Of a DNA stretch of 64,000 bases, positions 20,530 to 31,780 are shown piece after piece. The stretch is from Protopterus annectens. Lineage: Eukaryota; Chordata; Ceratodontiformes; Protopteridae. How positions within the stretch are numbered: position 1 is the first letter of the stretch; the number at the start of each line of letters is the position of its first letter. The position numbers and the translations under genes were made by a program. Location of the stretch: the NCBI RefSeq assembly GCF_019279795.1, contig NC_056739.1, positions 11,429,968-11,493,967 on the forward strand, written 5' to 3'. The notes beneath the pieces were generated by a model. That model was not told the origin of the DNA and made no database searches. It saw only the letters and a list, made by a program, of their open reading frames with translations.

Positions 20530-21700
20530 TTAGGCTATGTATGGGAGCATTAACTGTGTTGCTCGGAAATACCCCTTCAAATAGGGTAACCCCAGTCTAC
20601 CTTGTTCTAATACAAGAATCAGCTTATCCCATTTGAGTCTTGCCATCTTCCTCTCCCAGAGAAAATCCTTCAGCTCTTTATTAATTCCTATCCAGAACTT
20701 CTCCTCTGGTTGATAAAAATATGCCTGACCTGTGTATAAGACTAAAAGGACTAAAAACATTTTAACTGCTTGCATCTTATCCATATCCATATAACAGAGC
20801 TTCCACTTTCTCAACTTTTGTATTATATTTTGTTTAATCTCTTCCCACATATCCTTAGCTGACACACCAGAATCAGTTTTAATGCATACTCCTAAATATT
20901 TCATTTCATCATGCCCCCATAAATATGGATATTGCTGAACTAATTCATATGTGGGTACGTAATTTACCAATATTGCCTTTGTTTTAGGTTCATTAATTTT
21001 GTATCCCGAAAAGATTTGGAACTGTCTCAAAAGGTTCCACAACACTGTAATGTTCCTTTCTGGTTATGTCAGGTATAAAATAATATCATCTGCAAACACA
21101 GACAGTTTTTCTTGACTACCATACCAATTATATCCTTGAATTTCTGAGTCCCTTATTTTCTCTGCCAATGGTTTTAAATATAATGCAACTAACAAAGGGA
21201 AAAGATGATACCCTGCCTGGTTCCTCTGTCCAAGCAGAAATTATCGGAGAGGACCCCACCCACTTTAATTTTCACCTCTGATCTGTCATATATCCTCCTA
21301 ATCAACCTTATAATTTTATCAGGGAATGCAAATGCTTCCATTGCCCTACTCATAAAGTCCCTGCTTACTCTGCCAAATGCTTTCTCTACATCAAAACCAA
21401 TCGACAACAGTGGTATTTTTTAAATTCTGTTTCCCTCTGGATCATCAATGTTCTGTTAATGTTTTCAAATGCTTGCCTCCCATCCATAAAACCACATTGA
21501 TCCATATCTATCATTTTTGGCATACCGTTTGCCATTCTTTTAGCCATTATAGACATAAACACTTTATAATTATGGTTTAGTACTGAAATGGGTGATTTGA
21601 AGCTGGATCTGACAGATCTTTACCCTCTTTAGGTATTACAATTACCACTGCTTTCTTCCAGGATGTTAGTACTTCTCCTCCTCTTAAAATACTGTTAAAC
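20530..21700 (-). pseudogene. L1-like reverse transcriptase and thumb
   Basis: Frame 20530-21045 is the post-catalytic part (FSGYKINEPKTKAILVN, MKYLGVCI, WDKLILVLEQGRLGLPYL). The catalytic box VFADDIIL lies at about 21080-21100 (FADD at 21085-21096) and is intact. Frame 21189-21407 has SIGFDVEKAFGRVSRDFM (first Asp) and LDRGTRQGIIFSLC, an L1-type RGTRQG block. Stops and shifts separate the frames. RT would prime on nicked genomic DNA. Confidence 0.85.
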
Positions 21701-22399
21701 AAAACCTTCTAGACCCTTATCAGTTTTTCCACTCTTAGCTTCCAAACTTACACAGGAATATCATCTATTCCTGGGGACTTATCTGGAGATTGGTTATACA
21801 TCACCATTTTTATCTCATCACCTCCTATGCTAACTATTAGTAATTGATCCTCGTCTACCTCTAACCTTGGCATATTTAATTTTTCCATAAACATTTCCAT
21901 TTGTACCTTTTCTAGATTTCTATATTTCTCTGCTTTATACAGACTTTCACAGAATTTCTGAAATACTTCTGATACCTCTACAGGATCTCATTACCTTCCT
22001 TATTATAGGCTCCCTAAGCTTGGTGACAGCTCTTTCTACTTTCTGTTGCCTGAATCATTGTGCCAAAAGTTTTTGTGCTCTTGAATTATTATCAAAAAAC
22101 AGTTGCTTAACAGCAATCTTTCTAAACTAATGTATATTATCAAGGTAATGCCTTATTTTCTGTTTAGCATTCTGCAATTGCTCCTCTTCTTGTTCTGTGA
22201 GATTACCCCATTCTGCAATACTTTAACATTGGTCAGTCCCTCTAAATAATTCTTGTTACTTCTTAACTGTATCCTTCTTTTATTTCCATCCTGTTTTTAA
22301 ACTCCACTTTAATTTTGTCTCACTCCCTAGCTATATTTTTAGAAGAAATTTTATCTTCTCTAATGGCCCCTGAATAATTTCCACTACCCATTCCTTAAA

Positions 22400-23155
22400 T
22401 TTCTCTCTTTTTAATAGATAGGTGGGAAATCACCAGTGTATTTTTATTTCATTACCCTATGTTCTTATTTTAGTTATTATTGGTACATGATACAAAATAG
22501 TTATTGGGTGCTTATCATGACCTTCAGTCAAATATAAATGTTGCTGTGAAATGTAAATTCTGTCTAGCTTAGCCCAGATTTTGTATCTTGGGAAATAATA
22601 TGCAAATTCACTCTGAACTCCTATTACTGAATTCACCTCTTCCTTGCCAAATATTTTCATATTTTTTTTCAAAAGTCTACCCTCCTTTGTTATACTTTCC
22701 TTTCTGGGCCCCCAGTCACATCTTCACTGCTGCAAATCAAATTCCAGTCCCCACTTATAATTAATATTCATTGATGAAAGCTGATTATTTCTCCCAGAAT
22801 TTTCTTAAGCTCCATTATAACAGTTATAGGAGGAATATAAATACAAGCCAGTGTAATCCCTGTACCTTGGCAGTAGTCTCTTAGTACTGCATATCTACAA
22901 TTATCTTTTTTATCCTCTTCTATCACTATTGAGGTTCTTCTTGCAATTAATATAAGTACTCCTCTTTTCCACTGTCCCAGGTATTCTGCTGAATAACCAT
23001 CCTGAAAACCTTTCTTTATTAAATTCAGATGTTCTTTTCAAGTGTGTCTCCAGCAGCACAGCTATTTTTGAGTTGACTGGGGTTGGGATGTCACCCTTGT
23101 TCATGTGTGAATAAATCCAGTCTGTGAGGAAGCGTATTGTAATTGCCCCTTGCAT
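22400..23155 (-). pseudogene. L1-like endonuclease (apurinic-type), degraded
   Basis: Frame 22910-23155 holds NSKIAVLLETHLKRTSEF, the ETHL metal-site motif of L1 endonucleases. Frame 22457-22672 has KIWAKLDRIYISQQHLYL, matching the SRIDYIFIS block, and a degraded S-D-H-x-P block (YHVPII). This enzyme nicks target DNA to start insertion. It lies at the copy's 5' limit. Confidence 0.72.
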
Positions 23156-23163
23156 TTCCTAAA

Positions 23164-24200
23164 TAATTGAGAACCACTCTTGCCTGTGCCAGAAAGAAGT
23201 CACCACATTTATCTTTGGGGATTCCTTCTGAATCTTCCGAGGTATACTGGATACCAGTGAAAATGGTAGAAAAGAATACAGAAACTTTTCTGTACAAGGA
23301 AAAGAAAAGACATTGGTCTCCAGGCCTTTTTGCATGGACTCCTTGTACAGAATTTTGCCAGTTGATTGTTCAGAGAGGAGGTAAAAACATCTACCTGAGG
23401 AAATGCCCCACAGATGGATCAAATCTTGGAAGACTCCTCTGTTATAGCTTCCATTTATGAGGGTCTGCCTTTGTCCTGCTCAGCTTTTCTTCCACTCAGT
23501 TTTGCTCTGATGGAATGTAAGATGCCTGTAGAGTGAGACTGTGCTGTACTGATGTATCCCATGCTAACATGGCTCATCTGCAAAGATATAGTTATCCTTT
23601 ATTGTTTATGTAACACATCACTGTAACTACTTGAAGTGATCTGGGGACCACAGATGGTTCAGTCAAAGAATTGACAGCTTGTAAGAGCTAGCATCTATAT
23701 TATGTTTATGTGTTTTTGTCTAGCTTTCTTGTCCCATAGATCTTGCACTTTTTATTCCCATGACATTGTTCCCCATGCAAAGTTCGAGATGCCTGTTGTG
23801 AATGACTGCTTTGGAGCAGGAAGGGGGGGGGGGGGAGAAGGAGACACCTGTGTTCAGCAATATCTAATACCTCCATTAACTGATTGCTCTTTTCACAAAT
23901 CCTAGAACTGGAATTTCAAAAGACAATGTGTGCTGATGCTGAAACCAAACTGGCTTCAGATACTGTTGTATCTTTCTCATGTGGAGTCTTGCAACACGTA
24001 TGAAAGTCATGCATGCCATGAGACCCAGAATCTTGAGATACTCCTTTGCAGTGACAAAAGCCTCAGTGGAAGACCCCTAGAAAAGATCATTTTTTTTTTC
24101 CTGTGGAAGAAAATTTCTTTATACTGAGGTGTCTAGCAGACACCATAGAAACACAGGTGGAGTAAAAAAAACAAGACTGAATGTTCTCTTGGACTCCCAG
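23164..24200 (-). pseudogene. RNase H / methyltransferase-like relics of DIRS C1
   Basis: Frame 23159-23422 (WGISSGRCFYLLSEQSTGK, CTEKFLYSFLPFSLVSSIPR, FWHRQEWFSII) follows the DIRS order WGxPxxDLFA..., AFPPxPLLPKVIQK, YWPHQVWFP seen in copy F. The rest, to about 24200, is degraded RNase H whose words match C2 (26050 region: gatggctggagagt). Confidence 0.6.
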
Positions 24201-24348
24201 CCTGTGTGGGAGATTTCCTTCTCAAGTGGCAGATTCCTGGTACTTTGAAAAAGACTCTGCAAAGATAAGCAAATCATATAAATATGGGAAATGTAAATAT
24301 CCTGTAGCCTTCAATAGGATACGACTGGAGCTAGACACCTTGTGAACA

Positions 24349-25176
24349 CTAATGGAGCAGTGGATAGCCTAAATGGGAAAAGGCAGAGCACTGATAATGT
24401 GTTCCAGGTAGACAAATCCATAAGAAATGCTTGAAATCTGAATGAAAAGGAATATGATGATATGAATCTTTAAAATCTAAGCCTACTAAAAAACTCAAAT
24501 GAGGATAAAGGGGTAACATGTTGTGAAATGAAAGCATTTCATCACAGACTGATTCAGGAAAGCAAGATCCAGAACTGGTTTCCAGAAGTTTCCTTTTTTT
24601 TGGCAATAAAAGCATTCTTGAATAAAATACTTTTCCTAACAGGGAAGAAATAAATGCTACTATTATCCCTTGAGACAGCATGTGGTGTGGGATAGGTGGG
24701 AACAGGAGGATTTGACCTGGTAGATGAGGCGGAATCCCCTGGAAAGTAGTAATTTCCTTCAAGTGCCATCTGAGTCCTAGCTGTATCAGTGTTAGAACTC
24801 TTACGTCTGAAACAGTGTGTTGCCTAAGGGAGAAATGGAGATTCGGACTTTCTGGAAGGGGTAAGGGACTGCCAGGTTGGAAGCCAATTTCCCTTAAACA
24901 GTCATTCTGCCTTATTTGACTGTCCTCGGGAGTTCCAGCTGTCTTTTTGGAACCTCCAAGCCATGGCTTCTTAAGGGTCTGCTTACCAGCATTTTGCTGA
25001 GACTGTTTATTTTGTTTTTTACTAAAATGGGAAGATGTAGCAGAAAATCCCTTGGAAAATTCAAAGTATGAGGGGGTAAAAAAAATAGGAGAGATTCCCT
25101 GAATCATCTTACCTCTCACATCCCACTTTTTGAAAACTTCTGCATTTGTTGGTCCAAAAAGTAAATCTTTATCCAA
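24349..25176 (-). pseudogene. DIRS C1 gag C-terminus and start of RT in one frame
   Basis: A 275-codon ORF. The N-terminal half is the gag end (LLFGPTNAEVFKKWDVRGKM, then a Lys/Gln/Ser-rich stretch). After TVSDVRVLTLIQLGLRWHLK it passes into RT (QGIIVAFISSLLGKVFYSRM, FLVGLDFKDSYHHIPFHSDF, the first catalytic Asp block, then THYQCSAF). A single frame across the gag-RT border is unusual for the copies here. The active-site box further on (about 24265-24290) reads YLYD, so it is dead. The Met at 25176 is probably internal. Confidence 0.72.
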
Positions 25177-25189
25177 AGGAGAATTTAAA

Positions 25190-25765
25190 ATTTCATTCCT
25201 GACATCTTTTTAGAGGTTGTGTAAATAAATCCAGACAAACCACATCAAAGAGTACACATGAAAGCGCCAGAACAGTAGCTACAAAGTCCAAAGCACACTT
25301 CAAACAATAAGTACTGACCTGGAAAAAGAAGAAACTAGACTACACAAAGCAGATTATCCAACACAAAAAGAAAATGCAGCTAAAACATTCCTCATACTTT
25401 CACAGTTATTTAGTATTAACTTTGGGAAATGAGCATGTCATTGCAGAATTGTACAATTCAAAGTTGCAGAAGCATACACTTTTTTTCTCAGACTTCTCAA
25501 TAGCTTTACCATTCTTGTCTGAAGGTGAAGGATTAGAATTTATGAAATGCTTAGCTGCAGCTGGGTTAACTAAAACTATAACTGCTGGGTCAGGTCTGAG
25601 ATCAGTGTATAAAAATTTGAAATACCGAGGAACATTGTACATTCTATCTGCTTTCTTAGAAGCACGATGTTGTCTGTCAGGGAAGCTACAGTATGTGACA
25701 AACACATCATGCGATGCTGACAGCAAAGGAGGAGAATGGGTGAAGGTTCTGGGAATTTCAGTTGT
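25190..25765 (-). pseudogene. DIRS C1 gag middle region (tentative)
   Basis: Frame 25406-25726 (106 codons) has the segment FKFLYTDLRPDPAVIVLVNP and EKSEKKSVCFCNFELYNSAM. Its spacing and pattern resemble GVAVDAMVLASA and DRYGKRTLTSAAFTLRSLNY of the gag of copy F. Downstream, about 25200-25330 reads CLKCALDFVATVLALSCVLF, in the place of the FAEAFKSSFADA region. The match is weak; position between gag end and the C1/C2 border is the main argument. It could instead be an unrelated relic. Confidence 0.4.
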
Positions 25766-26450
25766 AGTTTTTAATCTTCAGAGTTACCTTGGACATCAGT
25801 AGAAAGAGAGGAAATGCATAAAGGAACATTCCCTTCCAAGGAAATGAAAATGCATCTATTTTTTGGGTTTGCTTACAAGAAGCCCAGAACAAGACTTGCC
25901 TTTGTGGAAGGAAACAAACAAATCTGTTTGAGCTGTTCCCCAGAACCGTAACAATTCCTGGAAGACCCCTTTTCAATTTCCATTCATGAGGATCTGTCCT
26001 GGTCCTGCTCAGCATGTCTCCAGCTATGTTTTTCTCTGAAGGAATGTAAGATGGCTGGAGAGTTAAGGAATGCTGAAGAGCTAGCTCGCAACCTATCACT
26101 GCCAGCCCACATAGGTGGTATGACCTTGTACCTCTCTGCTTGTTTATATACCACATGAAACATGACTGTGGCATTGTCTGTATGCACTTGGAGAGGTCCT
26201 GGAAACCAAAGCCGATGAAGTGACTTCATGGCACAGACAACAGACAAAATCTTGTTTAGGCTGATATGGTTTGGTCTCTCTGAAGGATTCCGTACCTCTA
26301 TGAAAAATGTTTCCCAAGAAAAATCTGATACATCTGAGGTGACGGATTGGATTGGGATCTGAAGACAGAGGGGAAGACTTAGTCTCAGTTGAATTTGTTG
26401 TCTCCACAAAAGCAGTTCCCATGATATAAAGCACCAGAGAATGCAAACAC
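25766..26450 (-). pseudogene. RNase H and methyltransferase-like region of DIRS C2
   Basis: Frame 25984-26409 contains VTSDVSDFSWETFFIEVRNP (the DASxxGWG position), LNKILSVVCAMKSLHRL (E is lost from LEMRAV), and VHTDNATVMFHVVYKQAERYK (TDN box with Asp kept). Frame 25758-26174 continues with YIPSEKNIAGDMLSRTRTD and the later AFPLF segment. The blocks follow the DIRS order. Confidence 0.72.
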
Positions 26451-27350
26451 TTGGTCTATGTGTTTTTCAGAAACCACTGTTATCGTTCACATGTGCAATC
26501 TGGAAAGAGGCATCATGAGAATCATAGAAGCCTTGAACCCTTGGGTCATTAGAAATTCCCTTAAAGAAGCCTGAAAATGACTGGAGAGGCCCAGGAAAAA
26601 AATTCCAGATAAAAAGACACCTTTTCTTGTGCTAAAAAGGCCTTAAGGTATCCAAGAAACACAATCCTTTGAGATGATGTCAAGGAGGATTTTGCTATAT
26701 TTTTCTAGAAGTCCAGACTGGTCAAATGAGACATAATCTGTTTGAATGCCTCTTGAAAAGCAAGTCATCTAAATAAGGAAAAATGTGAATGCCATTCAAT
26801 CTGCAATAAGCTATGATGGGGCTAGATATGTTATGAACCCCCTGCAGCTGTAAACTCAAAGAGTAGCACAGTGGACTGATAATGTGACCCAGAAACAGAA
26901 CAGAGAGCATTTGAAATTAATGAAGCCTATGGCTATGGGAATATAGCAGTATGCATATTTTAGATCTAGATTTATCAAGCAACTCATATGAGGAAAGAGA
27001 GGTAACAGGTTCTGTAAGGTCAACATTTTGAACTTTGAAAGTTTCAAGTAGAGATTTAGAAGTGAAAGATCTAGTACTGGTCTTTAAGAGGCCTCTTTCT
27101 TTGGTACCAGAAACATTCTGGAATAGAAGCCTTTGCCCCTTTGAATTAAAGGCACTGGTTCTATGACTCCATGGATGTGTAATGACTGAAGAACTGGAAT
27201 AAAAAGTTCTGTTTGATTTGGAGGGTGGGAAGATACTGCCAAGAAAGGAGGTTTCTGTATCCAATGCCATCTGTACCCCTTCTGCACCACTTTTAACATC
27301 CAGCAGTCCAAAACAATCTTTTGCCAAAGAGGAATGTTAAGGTTCATTTT
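26451..27350 (-). pseudogene. Reverse transcriptase of DIRS C2
   Basis: Frames 27084-27347 (IPVLQSLHIHGVIEPVPLI, FYSRMFLVPKKEAS, the RT N-terminal blocks), 26856-27047 (PHMSCLINLDLKYAYCYIPI, first catalytic Asp) and 26722-26910 (IHIFPYLDDLLF, catalytic box intact at 26764-26775). Frameshifts separate the parts. Confidence 0.78.
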
Positions 27351-27622
27351 TTTTGGTACAGATTTGTACAGATATTGGCCAGAAGAGAGGGAAGAGGGTA
27401 AGGCATGCTTTAGGGCTTCCTTTCTCTTACTATTTAGGCTTGTTTCAGTTGCAGAGCCGTTTTCACCTTAAGTTTTTCCCTTGGTGTTCCTTGTTAAATT
27501 ACCAGGCTAGCTCATTTAAGTTAGAGGGCTGCCTTGACCCGTTTAATTTAGAGGGCCATTTTTTTTTTTGTTTATAGTTGATATGATATTGTTTCTATTT
27601 AAAAAAAAACTAAAAGTTGTAC

Positions 27623-27674
<52 letters not shown>
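27623..27674. repeat. (TA)n microsatellite
   Basis: An almost pure TA run with one acat interruption, in the leader of DIRS D. Confidence 0.93.
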
Positions 27675-27677
<3 letters not shown>

Positions 27678-27724
27678 ACTTTGTGATGGTTGTTTAGTTT
27701 TTTCTGTAGTTGTTTTCTCTTAGG

Positions 27725-29930
27725 ATGTCTACTAAGCAATCTAAGGATAGTAAACATTCAGGGTTTAAAAAATGTACTAAGTGCAACCAAAAAATGTCCG
27801 TTACTGACAGACATCCAATTTGTGTTTACTATCTCAGAGTGGTACACCTTCAGGAGTCTTGTGCCATATGCCACTCCTTTAGTCATAGGGTATTACTGGA
27901 GAGGAAGAATAAATTGATTTTGAGAGGCTTATTGAAGACTCCTGTTTCAGAAGCTATAGAAGAACGTCAGGTTCCTTCAAGGTCAGCCCATTCCCCCTCT
28001 TCTAAATCAGAGAAATTGGGGAAAAGATCATTTTCCTCAGAGGCTCATTTGGAGCCATCAAAAAAATTGCAAAAAGTGTCATCTTCAGACCCAAAGACTG
28101 TTGGGCCCGAGAAGTCTTCTAACCTGGCACCTTCAGTTTCAGAGCCATTGGGATTTCATGTACAAAGCCGGTCCCTTGAATTGGAACTGGTATCTCCAAC
28201 CTTAAGATCTCCCTTATTACAGAGTTCAAGATCTCCTGCCCCCTCCACCCAACCTCCATGAGCCTCTCTGATGACGATGTGGATCACATGGTACAGAGGC
28301 TGAAGACACTGGTGCTCATCAAATTCTTGTCAGATCCAACCTGGAGGGTTTCGGAGCCAACCAATCTTACTCTTTCACCATCAGTTCCTCCTCTGAGCCA
28401 ATCTCTGACTTCGGAGCCAGAATGTCTAGAACTGATCATAGTGGAATCACCGGAGTTAAGACCTATCCCAGGATCTTCGGGTCCGACTACTGCTCTGACA
28501 TCCTCGGTTCCTTCTGAACTTGAGGAGTCTAGGAGCTGATGCTGTCTGGTCGGGTCTGGGGAGGAGAGTTGGATCGGACAGTTGTCGGATCTGACCTTGC
28601 CTCTCGAGGCTTTGGTGTGGGTGAGTTCGGCATTCTACATCTGCCTCGGAGCCTTGGTTCCGGGGATGTCCTCTGCTTCTTCAGAGCTGGGAGTTTCCTC
28701 AGATCAGGGGTAGGGATGTTCAAGGTGATGAGAAGAGTGCTGTCTCCACAGACAGGTCCACTCTCAGGTCCGGGCATTCTTCCTCCTAAGGCACCTGTGT
28801 CTGTCGTGGCACCACTGCATCTACAGAGACGCGGAGACCCTAAGCCTCAGGATGCCCCATTGGGTTAACCCCTCTTCTGAAACCTCTCCAGAATACCTTT
28901 CTGCAGAGGTCCCTCAGAAGAGACTACACATGAGGAAGCATTTAGACTCCCCAGAGGAATCCATCACATCCAATACAGACCTTGATGAGTCAGAAGAGTC
29001 CCCATAGTCGCCCTCTGAGGATGTCTCCTTTGAAGACATCCTGGAAATACTTAAACAGAGAGGTGGCTGGAAGCTCATCAACCTTTCCAAGGAGGAGTCT
29101 GTATACCTGAAGGCTTTTGGGTCTCACCCTTCTGCCACTTGAGTGTCTCCATATTTTGACGAACTAATGGACCTAGTTTGTTGAAAGGCGTGGGAGTCTC
29201 CAGACTCGGTGGAGCCTGTTTCTTGGAGGCCAAACAAGTTCATCACATCTCCTATAGACAAGAGTTTTCTCACAAAAGGGGTCCCAGTAGATGCTATGGT
29301 GGTGGCGGTGGCCACCAAAAAGGAGATTTCAGACGTCCTCTTCTGTCCATCCACCAAACAAGGAGTCTCGTACAATAGACAGATATGAAAAGTGCATGTT
29401 TTCTTCAGTAACTTTTGCTCTTAGATCGCTGAATTATCTTCCCCCACTTTACCAGACTTCAGAGAGATCTCCTGAAAGAGCTAGGAGATACTCTCCAAAG
29501 TTCAGTAGCTGAAGGGGTATCAGAGAAGGTTTCCTCTCAGCTCTCCACCTTAAATTCAGTGGTCAACTCCTACATGAGACTCACTTCTTATGCAGTGGAT
29601 GGAGTGAGTAGGGCAGCAGGTTCAGGAATTTCCCTAAGGAGATATTACTGGATGTGCTTGTGTGATTTTGCAGAGCCCTTTAAATCTTCTTTTGTTAATG
29701 ACCCTTTCAACAGCTCGTCCCTGTTCGGGCCAAAAGTCAAAGACACACTAACCAGGTGTGAACAAGAAGGGAAACTCTCTCTGCCATAGGAGTCCATTTT
29801 TCCCTACCTTCTAGACCTTATCCAAAAGGTCAAAATGGGGGGAATGTGGTTCCAAAAATCCCAGAGAGCTTTCCAGGACACACATTTTGATTCTTCCCCA
29901 GGGGTGGAGGGGGAAGCAGTAATGGAAGAC
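27725..29930 (+). pseudogene. gag-like ORF of DIRS copy D
   Basis: The start ATG at 27725 (MSTKQSKDSKHSGFKKCTKC) fits the MSxxxRPSGFKKC start of E and F. The Cys/His cluster follows (KCTKCNQKM, CVYYLRVVHLQESCAIC; one Cys of CVYCLG is Tyr). Frame 27725-28261 covers the N-terminus, 28258-28539 the Ser/Pro body with the SLSDDDVDHMV motif, then relics to VSFEDILEILKQRGGW near 29020 (read through stops) and SSLFGPKVKDTLTRCEQEG at 29559-29789. Its likely role is RNA binding and packaging. At least four breaks. Confidence 0.78.
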
Positions 29931-29931
29931 A

Positions 29932-30770
29932 ATGGCAATGGGGCAGAGGGGGGTCTGCAAAATTAAAGCAACATGGAATCTTTCCTTGTTATGCCCTTCC
30001 AGCGTTCTGGAAAGGAGACCCACGTGTCCTTCTCTGGAGGCAGTCAGGGGTCACTTATCTTTGTACCCAGAAGCCTGGCTAAAAATAAAAGACAAGTGGG
30101 TACAAAGCATTGTTTCCAGAGGTTACTTCATACCCTTTTCTTTCCCTGTCCCAAATATAAAAAACATCCCGGACATTCCACCCAGTCAAAGGGAACAGGC
30201 AACTCTAGAAATTCAAAAGTTGCTAGAAAAAAGTGTCATCCAGACAGTCCCTGCAGACCAAACAGGATCCAGAACTTACTCAAGGTTCTTTTTAGTTTCA
30301 AAGAAAACAGGAGACTGTAGACCCATTCTGGATCTTAGCAGATTAAACAAGTTAGTAAGAAAGTCAAAGTTCCGGATGGTAACACTGCAGTCGATGCTCC
30401 CTTTTCTAGGACAATACAATTGGATGTGGTCTGTAGACCTCCAGGATGTGTACTACCACATAAAGATGGGCAGGCATCCAGGAGTCATTTGCACTTTCGG
30501 CTGGAAGCCAGTCACTACCAGTTTCAAGCTCTGCCCTTTGGTCTCACTATAGTCCCCAGAGTGTTCACCAAGTGTATGGCAGTAGTTATGGCTCACTTGA
30601 GATGCCTAGGATTCCAAGTGTTTCTTTACCTAGATGACTGACTCCTAACCGCCACCACCGAGCACCTACTATCAAAAGTGAGACAGACCACCTTGCAGCT
30701 CTGCTCTCACCTAGCAATCATAATAAATTATGAAAAATCTGACTTGTTGCCATCTCGTTGTATCATTTTT
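29932..30770 (+). pseudogene. Reverse transcriptase of DIRS copy D
   Basis: Frame 29932-30552 has IPPSQREQATLEIQKLLEKS, TGSRTYSRFFLVSKKTGDCR, PILDLSRLNKLVRKSKFRM and MWSVDLQDVYYHIKM (first Asp). It then shifts into 30420-30641, with FRLEASHYQFQALPFGLT and FQVFLYLDD (YLDD at 30627-30638). The tryptophan codon after YLDD is TGA (30639-30641). The post-palm part continues at 30678 (LAIIINYEKSDLLPS). Confidence 0.85.
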
Positions 30771-31780
30771 ATAGGAGCAGATCTAGATACAACAAAAATA
30801 ATGGCAAAACTTCCCCCCAAAAGAGTTCAGGTCCTACGACATCAAGTCACAAACCTACTTTCCAAGGAAAAGAGTACAAGCAAGAACAGTCCTGAAAATA
30901 TTGGGGACCATGACAGCAGGAATAAACTTGATTCCATTAGCACCTCTGCATATGAGAATTCTACAGTGGCTACTGTTCACTCAGTAGTCCATGCAGGAAC
31001 TACCCATATCCCACTAAATTATGATAACAGAATCCTGCAAGAAGGACCTTCATTGGTGGCTTCACTTCACTCATGTGACATTAGGTCGAACATTTGTTCT
31101 TCCACAGCCATTAGCCACGGTGACCACAGATGCTTCCCAGATAGCTTGAGGGGGGCATTATCTGGGCAGGACAGTCCAAGACACTTGGAAGGATCACGAG
31201 CCCCATTTGCACATCAATGTCCTAAAGATGAGAGCGGTGCTTCTAGCATTGCAAGCATTTTAAGACTCTCTTCAACTAGGAACTATTGCAATACAAACAG
31301 ACAACATGTCATTTATGTGGTACATAAACAAGCAAGGAGGAACCAGGTCTTACCCCCTTTGTCGGGAGGCCCTGAGAGTATGGCAGTGGGCAACCTCCGC
31401 CCACCACTTTATGGTAGCAAAGCACATCCTGGGGAAGTCCAACGTGATAGCGGACAAACTCAACTGAGTGATTCTGATGCCTCACGAGTGGTCCCTAAAA
31501 CAAGAAGTAGCAGCATTGCTTTTCTGTAAATGGGGCCAGCCTTGATGCGATGCTTTTGCCACATCCATGAATGCCAAATGCAGCAGCTATCTTGCCCTAA
31601 TCCCCCTTCCGGGGGTGTCACTAAGGGATGCACTTGTACACGATTGGCCCTTGGATCTCCTCTACACCTTCCCTCCCTTTCTGCTAACACTGAAGGTTCT
31701 TCAGAAAGCCACTTCCTTGGGAAGTAATCCGATACTTGTCACATACTGGCCTCATCAAATCTGGTTCCCCTTCCTTTGAC
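30771..31780 (+). pseudogene. RNase H and methyltransferase-like region of DIRS copy D
   Basis: The nucleotide order matches the RNase H of other copies: gtgaccacagatgcttcccag (the TTDASQ box, 31119-31140), ctaaagatgagagcggtgctt near 31220 (LxMRAVL; the Glu of LEMRA is Lys), acaaacagacaacatgtca (TDNMS, 31295-31314), then the LADxLSR region (ggacaaactcaactga, with stop). The frame 30678-31529 reads part of this out of phase. Downstream at 31530-31780 come C-x-A-F-A and tactggcctcatcaaatctggttccc (YWPHQIWFP). Confidence 0.72.

Larger units (their letters stand above)
19460..23163 (-). mobile_element. L1-like LINE, long but decayed copy
   Basis: The minus strand ends at 19460-19470 in a short poly-A preceded by an AATAAA-type signal (attaataaagatg pattern near 19488). 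Going right, the blocks are the ORF2 C-terminus with its Cys motif, thumb, RT with FADD, and endonuclease up to about 23155. ORF1 is absent, so the copy is 5'-truncated near 23163, where DIRS C1 sequence starts. No target duplication is evident. Confidence 0.82.
23164..25765 (-). mobile_element. DIRS fragment C1 (divergent family): RNase H side to gag
   Basis: Minus-strand fragment without either terminus. It runs from gag (about 25765-24900) through RT (about 24880-24200) to relics of RNase H and the methyltransferase-like region, which stop where the L1-like element begins. Protein segments differ clearly from copies A, B and E-I (LLFGPTNAEVF for LFGPKVKDTL, YLYD for YLDD), so this is another DIRS lineage. 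A poly-G tract lies at 23825-23836. Confidence 0.7.
25766..27350 (-). mobile_element. DIRS fragment C2 (same divergent family as C1)
   Basis: A second minus-strand fragment following C1 head-to-tail. It holds part of the methyltransferase-like region (FPWKGMFLYAFPLFLLMSK), RNase H (25984-26450) and RT (26722-27350). It lacks recombinase, gag and termini. The left border with C1 (near 25765) and the right border with DIRS D (near 27350) are approximate. Confidence 0.68.
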
